Assembly: GCF_017303295.1 (NCBI RefSeq)
Contig: NZ_JAFKOK010000008.1
Location: forward strand, 124,001 to 188,000
DNA: 64,000 bases
DNA from: Rhodobacter sp. NTK016B
GTDB lineage: Bacteria; Pseudomonadota; Alphaproteobacteria; Rhodobacterales; Rhodobacteraceae
Direction of reading: 5' to 3'
The notes under the pieces: generated by a model
The model's database searches: none
Told to the model about the DNA's origin: nothing
The model's input: only the letters and a program-made list of their open reading frames with translations
Program-made: the position numbers and the translations under genes
Shown here: positions 24,476 to 33,036 of the stretch, piece by piece
Numbering within the stretch: the first letter of the stretch is position 1
How the letters are laid out: each line of letters starts with the position of its first letter

Positions 24476-25942
24476 TTATGTCTCAGCGACTTCCGGGATC
24501 ACCCGTGTCGCGCGCAGAGTCGCGCCGCCCGCGCCCTGCTCAGACAGCCCCGCGGGCATGGGTTCTTCCAGCCGCTGCAGGACCGAGGCCGCGTAATAGG
24601 CCAGCGTCGCCTCCTCTCCGCTTTGCAGGTGGATCGTCATATCGTCACGCCGGATCAGCCCGTGACGCGCCATCGCTTCGACCGCGAAATCGACGCTGGG
24701 CTCGATCTCTCCGTCGATCAGATGCATCTGCGCCCCGAGCGCGGCGGCCTCGTCCACCAGAACCCGCATCTGCGCGGCCAGATCGCCGCGCGACACCGCC
24801 CCGCCGCCGGGCATGCCCAGCCGCACCAGCGCCGCGGCGGCCAGCGGCACCGGCAGCAGCGGCACCGCGCCCCGGATCCGCCCCATCAGCTCGTCGGCCA
24901 GCGTATCGGTGCCGCTCTCCGGATGGTCGTGCAGATACCCCCGCAGCGACAACGGCTCGCCGAACGACACCGCCGCATGGCCATAGGTCGAGGTCCGGCG
25001 CAGCAGCTTTTGCCACAGGATCCAGATCAGCCAGCCCAGCGCCTCGAAGATCCGCAGCCGGAACCGCCGGTCGCCGGTCTCGCCCGCCTTGACCAGCACC
25101 GCGTCTTCGAGCACCCGGTCGTAATTCAGCGCCACCGGCACAAAGACCACGTCCTTTTCCTTGCTGGGATCGAAATCGCGCACGATATAGGTCAGCAGAC
25201 CGCGCCGGGCGCTGCCCACCGTACCGGTCAGGCTCAGCCCGCCTTCGGGGAACATGGCCTGCGTGACGCCCTCCTGCACCGACATCTGCACATAGCGCGC
25301 CAGCACCGCGCGATACAGATCGGTCGAATAGCGGCGCCGGATGAAATAGGCCCCCATCCCCCGGATCAGCCCCTTCAGCGGCCAGACCCGCGCCCACTCG
25401 CCCACCGCATAAGACAAGGTCGAGCGCCGCGCGGCCAGCCATGTCACCAGCACGTAATCCATGTTCGAGCGGTGGTTCATCACGAAGATCACCGCCGAAT
25501 CGGGATGGATATCGCGCAGCGTGCGCACCGTGCCGCGATTGAGATGCACCTTATAGAACAACCGGCTCAGCCCCCGGGCGACGCGGATCGCGAAGCCGAA
25601 ATAGGTCGCGGTGGAAAAGCCCGGCACGATCTCGCGCGCGTAGAGACGCGCCTTTTCATGCGCGACCGACAATGGAATCCCCTGATCGCGCGCATAATCC
25701 GACACCGCCTGCATGACCTGCGGATCATAGGCCAAGCGGATCACCTGATCGTGGCGCCGCGTCAGGTTGAATGGCCGGATCGGCCGTTCGAGCCGCTTGT
25801 TCAGTTCCTCGACCGCCCGCTCCATCCGCCGCCGCAGGAACCAGCGCACCGAGGGGAACAGGAAATGCGACAGGAACGCCACTGCCGCAAAGAGCAGGAT
25901 CAGGATCAGAAGCCACAAAGGCAGATCAACGCGCTGGAACAT
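24476..25942 (-). CDS. Glycerol-3-phosphate/lysophosphatidate acyltransferase (PlsB/PlsC-like)
   Basis: Membrane-associated acyltransferase of 488 residues for phospholipid synthesis. The start at 25942 (MFQRVDLPLW) gives an N-terminal membrane anchor (LLILILLFAAVAFLSHFLF). PlsC-type motifs: NHRSNMDY (catalytic His and Asp of HX4D), GAYFIRRR, MFPEGGLS and VFVPVALNYDRV. The protein is longer than PlsC and extends into a C-terminal region like that of PlsB-type acyltransferases. It lies upstream of ccrA on the same strand. A copy of an intergenic repeat lies about 75 bases before its start. Confidence 0.85.
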   Translation of the reverse strand: MFQRVDLPLWLLILILLFAAVAFLSHFLFPSVRWFLRRRMERAVEELNKRLERPIRPFNLTRRHDQVIRLAYDPQVMQAVSDYARDQGIPLSVAHEKARLYAREIVPGFSTATYFGFAIRVARGLSRLFYKVHLNRGTVRTLRDIHPDSAVIFVMNHRSNMDYVLVTWLAARRSTLSYAVGEWARVWPLKGLIRGMGAYFIRRRYSTDLYRAVLARYVQMSVQEGVTQAMFPEGGLSLTGTVGSARRGLLTYIVRDFDPSKEKDVVFVPVALNYDRVLEDAVLVKAGETGDRRFRLRIFEALGWLIWILWQKLLRRTSTYGHAAVSFGEPLSLRGYLHDHPESGTDTLADELMGRIRGAVPLLPVPLAAAALVRLGMPGGGAVSRGDLAAQMRVLVDEAAALGAQMHLIDGEIEPSVDFAVEAMARHGLIRRDDMTIHLQSGEEATLAYYAASVLQRLEEPMPAGLSEQGAGGATLRATRVIPEVAET

Positions 25943-26017
25943 GCCTCTTATGTGGCACCTTCCCCGGGCCCCGGCAATGCCGCGCCGATCTCGCCCCTGA
26001 TGCGGCGAATCGCGCAT

Positions 26018-26096
26018 CTTTGATCCATAAGTATCCTCGTGGGGTGAGGCGCGGCAGCGCCGAGGGGGGGCAGACAGCCCCCCTGCCCGCTCTCCG
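26018..26096 (-). repeat. Rhodobacterales-type intergenic repeat, copy A
   Basis: On the minus strand: a GGGGGGCTGTCTGCCCCCC hairpin, a C-rich spacer, then GAGGATACTTATGGATCAAA and GATGC. The same order (GC hairpin, C-run, GGATATTTGGGGATTAAAGA) is seen at 58395-58466, and a shorter relative at 30391-30450. It sits in the divergent gap before the acyltransferase gene. Confidence 0.6.
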
Positions 26097-26104
26097 CCGC
26101 TACC

Positions 26105-26156
26105 TGACGTCAACGTCACCTCGTGACGCAGCGTCGTGACTTACGTTAACGTCAAG
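26105..26156. promoter_or_regulatory. Putative MerR (LiuR-like) operators
   Basis: TTACGTTAACGTCAA (26141-26155) and TGACGTCAACGTCA (26105-26118) share the ACGT-N2-ACGT arrangement. From memory this matches the TTACGT-type palindrome of LiuR-like MerR regulators of acyl-CoA degradation. They lie before the merR gene, which leads the beta-oxidation operon. Confidence 0.5.
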
Positions 26157-26228
26157 CTTTCTACACACTCTGCCCGAAAGCGCTATGTGACTCCCGCCGG
26201 CCAAGTCTCCGGCGAGATGAGGTATGCC

Positions 26229-26621
26229 ATGGACAACGATCTGATGACGATCCGCGAGATGTGCGAGGCGTTCGACGTCACTCCGCGCACGCTGCGGTTC
26301 TACGAAGCGAAAGAACTGATCAGCCCCCTCCGCGAGGGCCAGAAACGGCTCTACACCCGCAGCGACCGCGGCCGGCTGAAGCTCATCCTGCGCGGCAAGC
26401 GCTTCGGTTTCGCGCTGGAAGAGATGCGCCAGCTTCTCAATCTCTACGACCGGGGCGGCGCGAATGAAGAGCAGCTCGAACGTACCATCGTCGCCGCGCG
26501 CGAGCGGCTGGCGCAGATGGAGCGTCAGCGCGACGAGCTGAACGAGGCGATCGACGAGCTCAGAAGCCAGCTCGAGAACGGCGCCGAAATGCTCGCCGCG
26601 TTCCGACCCGCCGCCGAATAG
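26229..26621 (+). CDS. MerR-family regulator of the beta-oxidation operon (LiuR-like)
   Basis: Regulator of 130 residues. The start at 26229 ([11 protein letters not shown]) has GAGG six bases upstream. MerR helix-turn-helix [25 protein letters not shown] at about 7-31 and the second helix pair with [21 protein letters not shown], the wording typical of LiuR-type regulators of branched-chain and fatty acyl-CoA breakdown. Then a long C-terminal coiled coil for dimerisation ([17 protein letters not shown]). No cysteine metal motif. It is 70 bases upstream of the first acyl-CoA dehydrogenase gene and probably controls it and itself. Confidence 0.85.
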   Translation: MDNDLMTIREMCEAFDVTPRTLRFYEAKELISPLREGQKRLYTRSDRGRLKLILRGKRFGFALEEMRQLLNLYDRGGANEEQLERTIVAARERLAQMERQRDELNEAIDELRSQLENGAEMLAAFRPAAE

Positions 26622-26691
26622 GCGGCGCCCAGATTTCACGATTGCAGGCCCGCCCGGTCAGGCGGCGCCCGAGCCCGCAGAGGAGAGACCG

Positions 26692-28470
26692 ATGCCGACC
26701 TATACCGCGCCCGTCAAAGACATGCAGTTCCTGCTGCACGAGGTCCTCAACGCCACGGCAACCGGAATCCCCGGCTATGACGAGCTTGAGCCCGATTTCA
26801 CCGCGGCGATCCTCGAGGAAGCCGGCAAACTGGCCGAAGGCGTGCTCGCGCCCCTCAACGCCGTCGGCGATACCGAAGGCTGCCGGCTGGAAAACGGTGT
26901 GGTCTATACGCCCACGGGCTTCAAGGACGCCTTCGCGCAGATCAAGGAAGGCGGCTGGAACGGGCTCGACCTGCCCGAGGAATTCGGCGGACAGAACCTG
27001 CCCTATGTCCTTGCCACCGGCGTGGGCGAGCTGTTCGTGTCGTCGAACATGGCCTTCAACATGTATCAGGGCCTGACCCACGGCGCGATCAACGCGATCC
27101 TTGCAGCCGGGTCGGACGCGCAGAAGACGACCTATCTGCCGAAGATGACCAGCCTTGAATGGACCGGCACGATGAACCTGACCGAGCCGCATTGCGGCAC
27201 CGATCTGGGGCTCATCCGCACCAAGGCCGAACCGCAGGACGACGGCAGCTACAAGATCACCGGCCAGAAGATCTTCATCTCGGCGGGCGATCACGACATG
27301 TCCGAAAACGTCATCCATCTGGTGCTGGCCAAGGCGCCCGGCGGCGGCGAGGGCACCAAGGGCATCTCGCTGTTCATCGTGCCCAAGTTCATCGTCAAGG
27401 ACGATGGCAGCCTCGGCGATCGCAACGGCGTCTCGGTCGGCAAGATCGAAGAAAAGATGGGCATCCACGGCAACGCCACCTGCGTGATGAATTATGACGG
27501 CGCGACCGGATACCTCGTGGGCGATCTCCACAAGGGGATGCGGGCGATGTTCGTGATGATGAACGAGGCGCGTCTGGGCGTGGGCCTGCAAGGCTATGCG
27601 CAGGCCGAAATCGCCTATCAGAACGCGCTGGCCTATGCCAAGGACCGGCTGCAGGGCCGTGCGGTGACCGGCACCGAGAACCCCGGCGGCAATGCCGATC
27701 CGCTGATCGTGCATCCCGATATACGCCGGATGCTGATGGACCAGAAAAGCTTCGTCGAAGGCGCCCGCGCCTTCACGCTGTGGGGCGCGCATCTGATCGA
27801 CCGCGCGCACCGGCTGGATGACAGCCAGGCCGAAGGGCTGATCTCGCTGCTGACCCCGGTCATCAAGGGGTTCCTGACCGACAAGGGCTTCGACATGACC
27901 ATTCAGGCGCAGCAGGTCTATGGCGGTCACGGCTACATCGAGGAATGGGGCATGTCGCAATATGCCCGCGACGCCCGCATCGCGATGATCTATGAGGGCG
28001 CGAACGGCGTGCAGGCGCTCGATCTCGTGGGCCGCAAACTGGCTGCCGAGGGCGGCAAGCCGGCCATGGCCTTCTTCGAGCTGATCAAAGGCTTCCTGAA
28101 GGAAAACGCAGAGAACGAGGCGCTGAAGGACGGCTATCTCGAACCGCTCAAGGCGGCGTCGAAGGATCTGCAGACGGCGATGATGTTCTTCATGGAAAAC
28201 GGCATGAAGAACCCCAATGCCGCGCTCGCGGGCTCGACCGATTTCATGCACATGTTCGGGCATGTCTGCCTGGGCTACATGTGGGCGCTGATGGCCAAGG
28301 CCTCGGACGCGGCCTTGAAGGCCGGTGCGTCTGACGCCACGTTCCACGAGACGAAGCTGAAAACCGGCCGCTACTATATGGCGCGGCAGCTTCCGGCCAC
28401 GGGGATGCATCTGGCGCGCATCCAGTCGGGCGCCGAGCCCGTTATGGCGCTGGACGCCGAGGCGTTCTGA
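26692..28470 (+). CDS. Acyl-CoA dehydrogenase, long form (DmdC/FadE-like)
   Basis: Flavoenzyme of 592 residues that oxidises an acyl-CoA to its enoyl-CoA and passes electrons to ETF. The start at 26692 follows GAGGAGAG. N-terminal extension before the core, middle beta-domain with [20 protein letters not shown] and [11 protein letters not shown], a C-terminal helical domain with [14 protein letters not shown] and active-site segment [13 protein letters not shown], then the extra C-terminal domain of long acyl-CoA dehydrogenases. This subfamily includes methylmercaptopropionyl-CoA dehydrogenase DmdC of roseobacters, but with thiolase and FadJ in the same operon a medium/long-chain fatty acyl-CoA role is likelier. 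Confidence 0.9.
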   Translation: MPTYTAPVKDMQFLLHEVLNATATGIPGYDELEPDFTAAILEEAGKLAEGVLAPLNAVGDTEGCRLENGVVYTPTGFKDAFAQIKEGGWNGLDLPEEFGGQNLPYVLATGVGELFVSSNMAFNMYQGLTHGAINAILAAGSDAQKTTYLPKMTSLEWTGTMNLTEPHCGTDLGLIRTKAEPQDDGSYKITGQKIFISAGDHDMSENVIHLVLAKAPGGGEGTKGISLFIVPKFIVKDDGSLGDRNGVSVGKIEEKMGIHGNATCVMNYDGATGYLVGDLHKGMRAMFVMMNEARLGVGLQGYAQAEIAYQNALAYAKDRLQGRAVTGTENPGGNADPLIVHPDIRRMLMDQKSFVEGARAFTLWGAHLIDRAHRLDDSQAEGLISLLTPVIKGFLTDKGFDMTIQAQQVYGGHGYIEEWGMSQYARDARIAMIYEGANGVQALDLVGRKLAAEGGKPAMAFFELIKGFLKENAENEALKDGYLEPLKAASKDLQTAMMFFMENGMKNPNAALAGSTDFMHMFGHVCLGYMWALMAKASDAALKAGASDATFHETKLKTGRYYMARQLPATGMHLARIQSGAEPVMALDAEAF

Positions 28471-28495
28471 ACGCAGCCCGGGGAGGGGAGAGGCG

Positions 28496-28942
28496 ATGAC
28501 AGGCGGAACCGATCACCCGGACTTTCGCGGCGGCTGCCAATGCGGCGCCGTGCGCTACCGGGTGAGCGCGGGACCGGCCAAGGATTGTCTCTGCCATTGC
28601 CGCATGTGCCAGCGCGCCACCGGCAATGCCTTCGCCCCGCTGATCGAAGTGCCCGCCACACGCATCACCTGGACGGGGACGCCCGCGGAATGGGCGTCTT
28701 CCGATCTCGCGACGCGCGGCTTCTGCGCGACCTGCGGCACGCCGGTCTATTACCGCAGCGGCGACACGGTCGAGATCATGGCGGGGACGCTGGTCCCGGG
28801 CCTCGTCGTCTTCGCGCCGCAGGTCCATTCGGCGTCGGAATCGCGGGTGGACTGGCTCGACCGGCTGCCCGGGATGCCCGACGCCCCCACCCCGCCCGGG
28901 ATCGCGGCGCGGATCCACAGCCACCAGTCACCGGAGAGCTGA
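28496..28942 (+). CDS. GFA-family zinc protein (glutathione-dependent formaldehyde-activating-like)
   Basis: Zinc-binding protein of 148 residues of the GFA/CENP-V type. The seven expected cysteines occur in three clusters: GGCQCGAVRY, CLCHCRMCQRATG and GFCATCGTPVYYRSGD. The fold's founding member catalyses formation of S-hydroxymethylglutathione from formaldehyde, but most homologues are uncharacterised. It starts 26 bases after the acyl-CoA dehydrogenase and its stop overlaps the next start by one base, so it belongs to the operon. Confidence 0.88.
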   Translation: MTGGTDHPDFRGGCQCGAVRYRVSAGPAKDCLCHCRMCQRATGNAFAPLIEVPATRITWTGTPAEWASSDLATRGFCATCGTPVYYRSGDTVEIMAGTLVPGLVVFAPQVHSASESRVDWLDRLPGMPDAPTPPGIAARIHSHQSPES

Positions 28943-29154
28943 TGCCCAAACGCCTGCGCCTGACCCGCCGCTTTCCCGTCGCCATGAGCGAGGACGGCTA
29001 CCGCCGCCTGAAACGCTTCGCGCGCGATGCCGGTCTCGACGAGGGCGAGGCGCTGTCCTTCCTGTTCGAACATTTCGACAGCGTCACCGATCACGACAAT
29101 CTCACGCATCGGCTCAGGCTCTTCAATTCCGAGCTGGAAGCCCGAAAGAAATAA
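28942..29154 (+). CDS. Small basic helical protein of 70 residues, unknown function
   Basis: Overlaps the GFA stop (TGATG), so it is translationally coupled. Basic N-terminus (MPKRLRLTRRFPVAMSEDG) then helices YRRLKRFARDAGLDEGEAL and FLFEHFDSVTDHDNL. The strand-helix-helix order resembles ribbon-helix-helix DNA-binding proteins, but no family was recognised with certainty. The consistent frame and coupling support a real gene. Confidence 0.7.
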   Translation: MPKRLRLTRRFPVAMSEDGYRRLKRFARDAGLDEGEALSFLFEHFDSVTDHDNLTHRLRLFNSELEARKK

Positions 29155-29184
29155 CGATTCCGAAGCCTTGGGAGGGGCCTTCCG

Positions 29185-30339
29185 ATGACGTTCCCGATCC
29201 TGCCGTCGCCCTGGATGAAGGACGACCACCAGATGCTGGCCGAGATGACGCGCGGTTTCATCTCCGAGAAATGGGCGCCGCATTTCGACCGCTGGCGCCA
29301 GAACGGCCAGATGGATCGCGACACCTGGAACCAGGCGGGTGAGATGGGCCTGCTCTGCGCCTCGATTCCTGAGGAGTACGGCGGCGCGGGCGGCGATTTC
29401 GGCCACGAAGCGGTGATCCTGATGGAAGCCGCCCGGCTCAACCTCGCAAGCTGGGGCGCGGGCATCCATTCGGGCATCGTTGCGCATTACATCCTCGCCT
29501 ACGGCACCGAAGAGCAGAAGAAGCGCTGGCTGCCGAAAATGGCCACCGGCGAGATGGTCGGCGCGCTGGCGATGACCGAACCCTCGGGCGGCTCCGACGT
29601 GCAGAGGCTGAAAACGCGCGCAGTGAAGGACGGGAATGTCTACCGCGTAACCGGGGCCAAGACCTTTATCACCAATGGGCAGCATGCCGATCTGGTGATT
29701 GTCGCGGCCAAGACCGATCCGTCGCAGGGCGCGCGCGGCGTGTCGCTGGTCGCGGTCGAGACCGAGGGCGCCGAAGGCTTCACCCGCGGACGCAATCTCG
29801 ACAAGGTCGGACTGAAGGCGGGCGATACGTCCGAGCTGTTCTTCGACAATGTCCCGGTTCCGCCCGAGAACATCCTCGGCGGCGCCGAGGGGCAGGGCTT
29901 CTACCAGATGATGCAGCAATTGCCGCAGGAACGGCTGATCATCGGCGTCGGCGCGGTCGGCGCGATGGAAGGCGCGGTCGAGCGCACCATCGCCTATTGC
30001 AAGGAACGCGAGGCCTTCGGCAAACCGATCATCGACTTCCAGAACACCCGCTTCAAACTGGCGGAATGCAAGACCAACACCGTGGTCGCGCGCAGCTTCC
30101 TCGACCAGTGCATCGGCGCCCATCTGACGGGGGCGCTGACGGTCGAGATGGCGGCGATGAACAAGTACTGGCTGTCCGACCTGCAGTGGCAGGTTCTCGA
30201 CGAATGCGTGCAACTGCATGGCGGCTATGGCTTCATGCAGGAATACGCAGTGGCCGAGATGTGGACCGATGCGCGGGTGCAACGGATCTATGGCGGCACG
30301 AACGAGATCATGAAGGACCTGATCGGGAGGTCGCTGTGA
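29185..30339 (+). CDS. Acyl-CoA dehydrogenase, standard form
   Basis: Flavoenzyme of 384 residues, the usual length, giving a 2-enoyl-CoA and reduced ETF. Motifs: [20 protein letters not shown] and [18 protein letters not shown] (FAD/substrate), [35 protein letters not shown] with the Glu near the C-terminus used as catalytic base in short/medium-chain enzymes. Second dehydrogenase in the operon, presumably covering another chain length from the 592-residue enzyme. The start at 29185 has GGGAGGGG upstream. A 340-base gap follows. Confidence 0.9.
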   Translation: MTFPILPSPWMKDDHQMLAEMTRGFISEKWAPHFDRWRQNGQMDRDTWNQAGEMGLLCASIPEEYGGAGGDFGHEAVILMEAARLNLASWGAGIHSGIVAHYILAYGTEEQKKRWLPKMATGEMVGALAMTEPSGGSDVQRLKTRAVKDGNVYRVTGAKTFITNGQHADLVIVAAKTDPSQGARGVSLVAVETEGAEGFTRGRNLDKVGLKAGDTSELFFDNVPVPPENILGGAEGQGFYQMMQQLPQERLIIGVGAVGAMEGAVERTIAYCKEREAFGKPIIDFQNTRFKLAECKTNTVVARSFLDQCIGAHLTGALTVEMAAMNKYWLSDLQWQVLDECVQLHGGYGFMQEYAVAEMWTDARVQRIYGGTNEIMKDLIGRSL

Positions 30340-30390
30340 GGGCTCCCGCCCGTCGCTCGCGGATCTGTCGATCCACTCGCTCCCGTTGGG

Positions 30391-30450
30391 CCGGGCGGGG
30401 GGCTGCCGCCCCCCGCACCCCCTGCGAGTATTTCACGCAGAATGAACGAT
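30391..30450 (+). repeat. Rhodobacterales-type intergenic repeat, copy B, within a 340-base gap
   Basis: GGGCGGGGGGCTGCCGCCCC hairpin, C-run, then CGAGTATTTCACGCAGAATG. It resembles copies at 26018 and 58395 in order though the tail differs. The rest of the gap 30340-30679 shows no gene; a TCAGAAAGGATCG just before 30680 serves as the next ribosome binding site. Confidence 0.5.
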
Positions 30451-30679
30451 ATCCCGCGAACACGGGCACACCCCTCCCCGCCTGTGCCGGCGAACATTTC
30501 GGCGGCTCTCGGGCAGGTCGGGGTGGCTTCAGTCTGCACGGTCATCGGCTCTCCAGCCTGTACCGTGTGACAAGTCTGGCGGGCGAACGGTTAAGAAACC
30601 CTGACCGCGCCCCTTCATTCTGCTTCAAATACTCACTTTCCACCCGCGCCACCCGCACCACGTCAGAAAGGATCGCGCC

Positions 30680-31318
30680 ATGACGGCACAGCTTTATTGC
30701 TTCGGAGAATCCGGTAATGCCTACAAGGCGGCGCTGACCATGACGCTGGCGGGATACGACTGGGTGCCGCGCTATGTCGATTTCTTCGGCGGCGAGTCCC
30801 GCACGCCGGAATACCGCAAGCTCAACGTGATGGGCGAAGTGCCGCTGCTGGTCGAGGGCGACACGGTTCTCAGCCAGTCGGGCGCGATCCAGATGCATGT
30901 CGCCAGAGCGACCGGCAAGCTGGGTGGCGCGCCGGGGGAAGAGGACGAGGTTCTGCGCTGGATCCTGTGGGACAATCACAAGCTTTCCAGCCAGGCGGGC
31001 ATGACGCGCTTCCTGATGAACTTCCTGCCCGAGGACAAACGCCCGGCCGAGGTGATCGCCTTCATGCAGGGCCGTCTGAAGGCCGCCTATGCCACGCTCG
31101 ACGCGCATCTCGAGGGGCGCGACTGGATCGTCGGTCGTGACGTCACCATCGCCGATTGCGCGTGTTGCGGTTATCTCTACTACCCGGAGCCCTTCGGTTT
31201 CGACCGCGGGGACTGGCCCCATATCGACCGCTGGCTGGACCGGATCTCGGGGCTGGCCGGCTGGAAACATCCCTACGACATGATGCCCGGATCGCCTGCC
31301 GACCGGGTCAAGGCCTGA
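30680..31318 (+). CDS. Glutathione S-transferase family protein
   Basis: Cytosolic protein of 212 residues. N-terminal thioredoxin-like domain (LYCFGESGNAYKAALTMTLAG, with VMGEVPLLVEGDTVLSQSGAIQ carrying the cis-Pro and the S/T-rich glutathione-binding turn), then an all-helical C-terminal domain with RDWIVGRDVTIADCACCGYLYY. AAAGGATCG upstream. Sits 12 bases before the thiolase gene. It may detoxify reactive enoyl or carbonyl by-products; the substrate is unknown. Confidence 0.87.
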   Translation: MTAQLYCFGESGNAYKAALTMTLAGYDWVPRYVDFFGGESRTPEYRKLNVMGEVPLLVEGDTVLSQSGAIQMHVARATGKLGGAPGEEDEVLRWILWDNHKLSSQAGMTRFLMNFLPEDKRPAEVIAFMQGRLKAAYATLDAHLEGRDWIVGRDVTIADCACCGYLYYPEPFGFDRGDWPHIDRWLDRISGLAGWKHPYDMMPGSPADRVKA

Positions 31319-31330
31319 GGAGAGGATCTC

Positions 31331-32542
31331 ATGACCGACGCCTATATCTACGACGCCGCGCGCACGGTGCGCGGCAAGGGCCGCAAGGACGGCGCCCTGC
31401 ACGAGGTCACCGCCGCCCGGCTGTCGGCCATCGCGCTCAATGCGCTGAAAGATCGCAACGATCTGGACACCAGCGCGATCGAGGACGTGATCTGGGGCAA
31501 CGTCACCCAGATCGGCGAACAAGGCGCCTGTCTGGCGCGCACCGCCGTGCTGGCCTCGAATTATTCCGAGAGCGTGCCGGGGGTCAGCGTCAACCGGTTC
31601 TGCGCCTCGGGTCTGGAAGCCGTGAACATGGCCGCCAATCAGGTGCGCGGCGGCGCGGGCATGGCCTATGTCGCGGGCGGCGTGGAATGCATGAGCCGCG
31701 TGCCGATGGGCACCGATGGCGGCGCCATCGCCGTCGACCCGCAGATTGCCTTCGACAATTACTTCGTCCCACAGGGCATCAGCGCCGACATCATCGCCAC
31801 CAAGTACGGCTTCACCCGTGACATGGCCGATGCGATGGCGGTCGAGAGCCAGAAGCGCGCCGCCAAGGCGTGGGAAGAGGGCCGGTTCGACAAGACGGTG
31901 GTGCCGGTCAAGGACATCAACGGGCTGACGATCCTCGACCGCGACGAATACATGCGGCCGGGCACCGACATGCAGTCGCTGGGATCGCTGAAGCCGTCCT
32001 TCAAGGATATGGGCGAGGTCATGCCCGGCTTCGACAAGATCGCGCTGATGAAATACCCCGAGCTGGAGCGCGTGAACCACATCCACCATGCCGGCAACTC
32101 GTCGGGCATCGTCGATGGCGCTGCCGCGATTCTGATCGGCAACAAGGAATTCGGCGAGAAATACGGTCTGAAGCCCCGCGCACGCATCCGCGCCACGGCG
32201 AAGATCGGCACCGATCCGACCATCATGCTGACGGGCCCTGTCCCGGTGACCGAGAAGATTCTGCGCGAGAGCGGCATGGCGATTTCGGATCTCGACCTGT
32301 TCGAGGTGAACGAGGCTTTCGCAAGCGTCGTGTTGCGCTTCGAGCAGGCCTTCGGCGTCGACCATGACAAGGTCAACGTGAACGGCGGCTCGATTGCCAT
32401 GGGCCACCCGCTGGGCGCGACGGGCGCAATCATCCTCGGCACGCTGCTGGACGAGCTGGAGCGTACCGGCAAGGGCACCGGCCTTGCCACGCTCTGCATC
32501 GGCTCGGGCATGGGGGCAGCCACGATCATCGAGCGGGTCTGA
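31331..32542 (+). CDS. Acetyl-CoA C-acyltransferase (thiolase, FadA-like)
   Basis: Thiolase of 403 residues cleaving 3-ketoacyl-CoA to acetyl-CoA in the last step of beta-oxidation. Nucleophile Cys in SVNRFCASGLEAVNMA (about residue 93), catalytic GGSIAMGHPLGATGA with His, and second Cys in LATLCIGSGMGAATI near the end. GGAGAGG ribosome binding site. Forms the usual pair with the FadJ-like protein at 33033, separated only by a small cupin gene whose start overlaps the thiolase stop. Confidence 0.93.
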   Translation: MTDAYIYDAARTVRGKGRKDGALHEVTAARLSAIALNALKDRNDLDTSAIEDVIWGNVTQIGEQGACLARTAVLASNYSESVPGVSVNRFCASGLEAVNMAANQVRGGAGMAYVAGGVECMSRVPMGTDGGAIAVDPQIAFDNYFVPQGISADIIATKYGFTRDMADAMAVESQKRAAKAWEEGRFDKTVVPVKDINGLTILDRDEYMRPGTDMQSLGSLKPSFKDMGEVMPGFDKIALMKYPELERVNHIHHAGNSSGIVDGAAAILIGNKEFGEKYGLKPRARIRATAKIGTDPTIMLTGPVPVTEKILRESGMAISDLDLFEVNEAFASVVLRFEQAFGVDHDKVNVNGGSIAMGHPLGATGAIILGTLLDELERTGKGTGLATLCIGSGMGAATIIERV

Positions 32543-33036
32543 TGCCGAAGCTCGACATCGACAGCGCACCGCTGAAGACGGGCTCGGTCTATCCCGAGCC
32601 CTATAACAGCCAGATGGCCGGGCGCTCGTCGCACCGGCTGGGACAGGCTGCGGGGCTGACGCAGTTCGGGGTGAACATCGTGTATCTCGAACCCGGCGCT
32701 GTGGCCTCGCTGCGTCACTGGCATCTGCGTGAGGATGAATTCGCCATGGTGCTGACGGGCGAGCTGATCCTGTCCGAGGATACCGGCGAGACCGTCATGC
32801 GACCGGGCGATTGCGCGGCGTGGAAGGCAGGCGAGGCCGTGGGGCATCGCTTCGTCAACCGCAGCGCGGCGCGGGCGTCGTTTCTGGTGGTCGGGGCGAA
32901 AGCCGATGTCGAGGTCGCGACCTATACCGAGGTCGACATGAAAATCCATATCGAGGGCGGCACCGCCCGCTTCACCTATCACGACGGCAGCGCCTGGGAC
33001 GGCCCGCGCGATCTGCCGCAGGGAGACAAGCAATGA
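32542..33036 (+). CDS. Cupin-domain protein
   Basis: Protein of 164 residues with one cupin barrel: RHWHLREDEFAMVLTGELIL (metal motif 1 with two His and Glu) and motif 2 around GEAVGHRFVNRS. Starts in the thiolase stop (TGATG) and ends overlapping the FadJ start (ATGA), so it is fully built into the operon. The function is not known; isomerase, dioxygenase or binding roles are all possible for such cupins. Confidence 0.85.
   Translation: MPKLDIDSAPLKTGSVYPEPYNSQMAGRSSHRLGQAAGLTQFGVNIVYLEPGAVASLRHWHLREDEFAMVLTGELILSEDTGETVMRPGDCAAWKAGEAVGHRFVNRSAARASFLVVGAKADVEVATYTEVDMKIHIEGGTARFTYHDGSAWDGPRDLPQGDKQ

Noticed and set aside
26692-28470. Naming the long acyl-CoA dehydrogenase dmdC
   Set aside because: The family also contains general fatty acyl-CoA dehydrogenases, and the operon (thiolase, FadJ) fits beta-oxidation better; dmdA and dmdD are not in the window.
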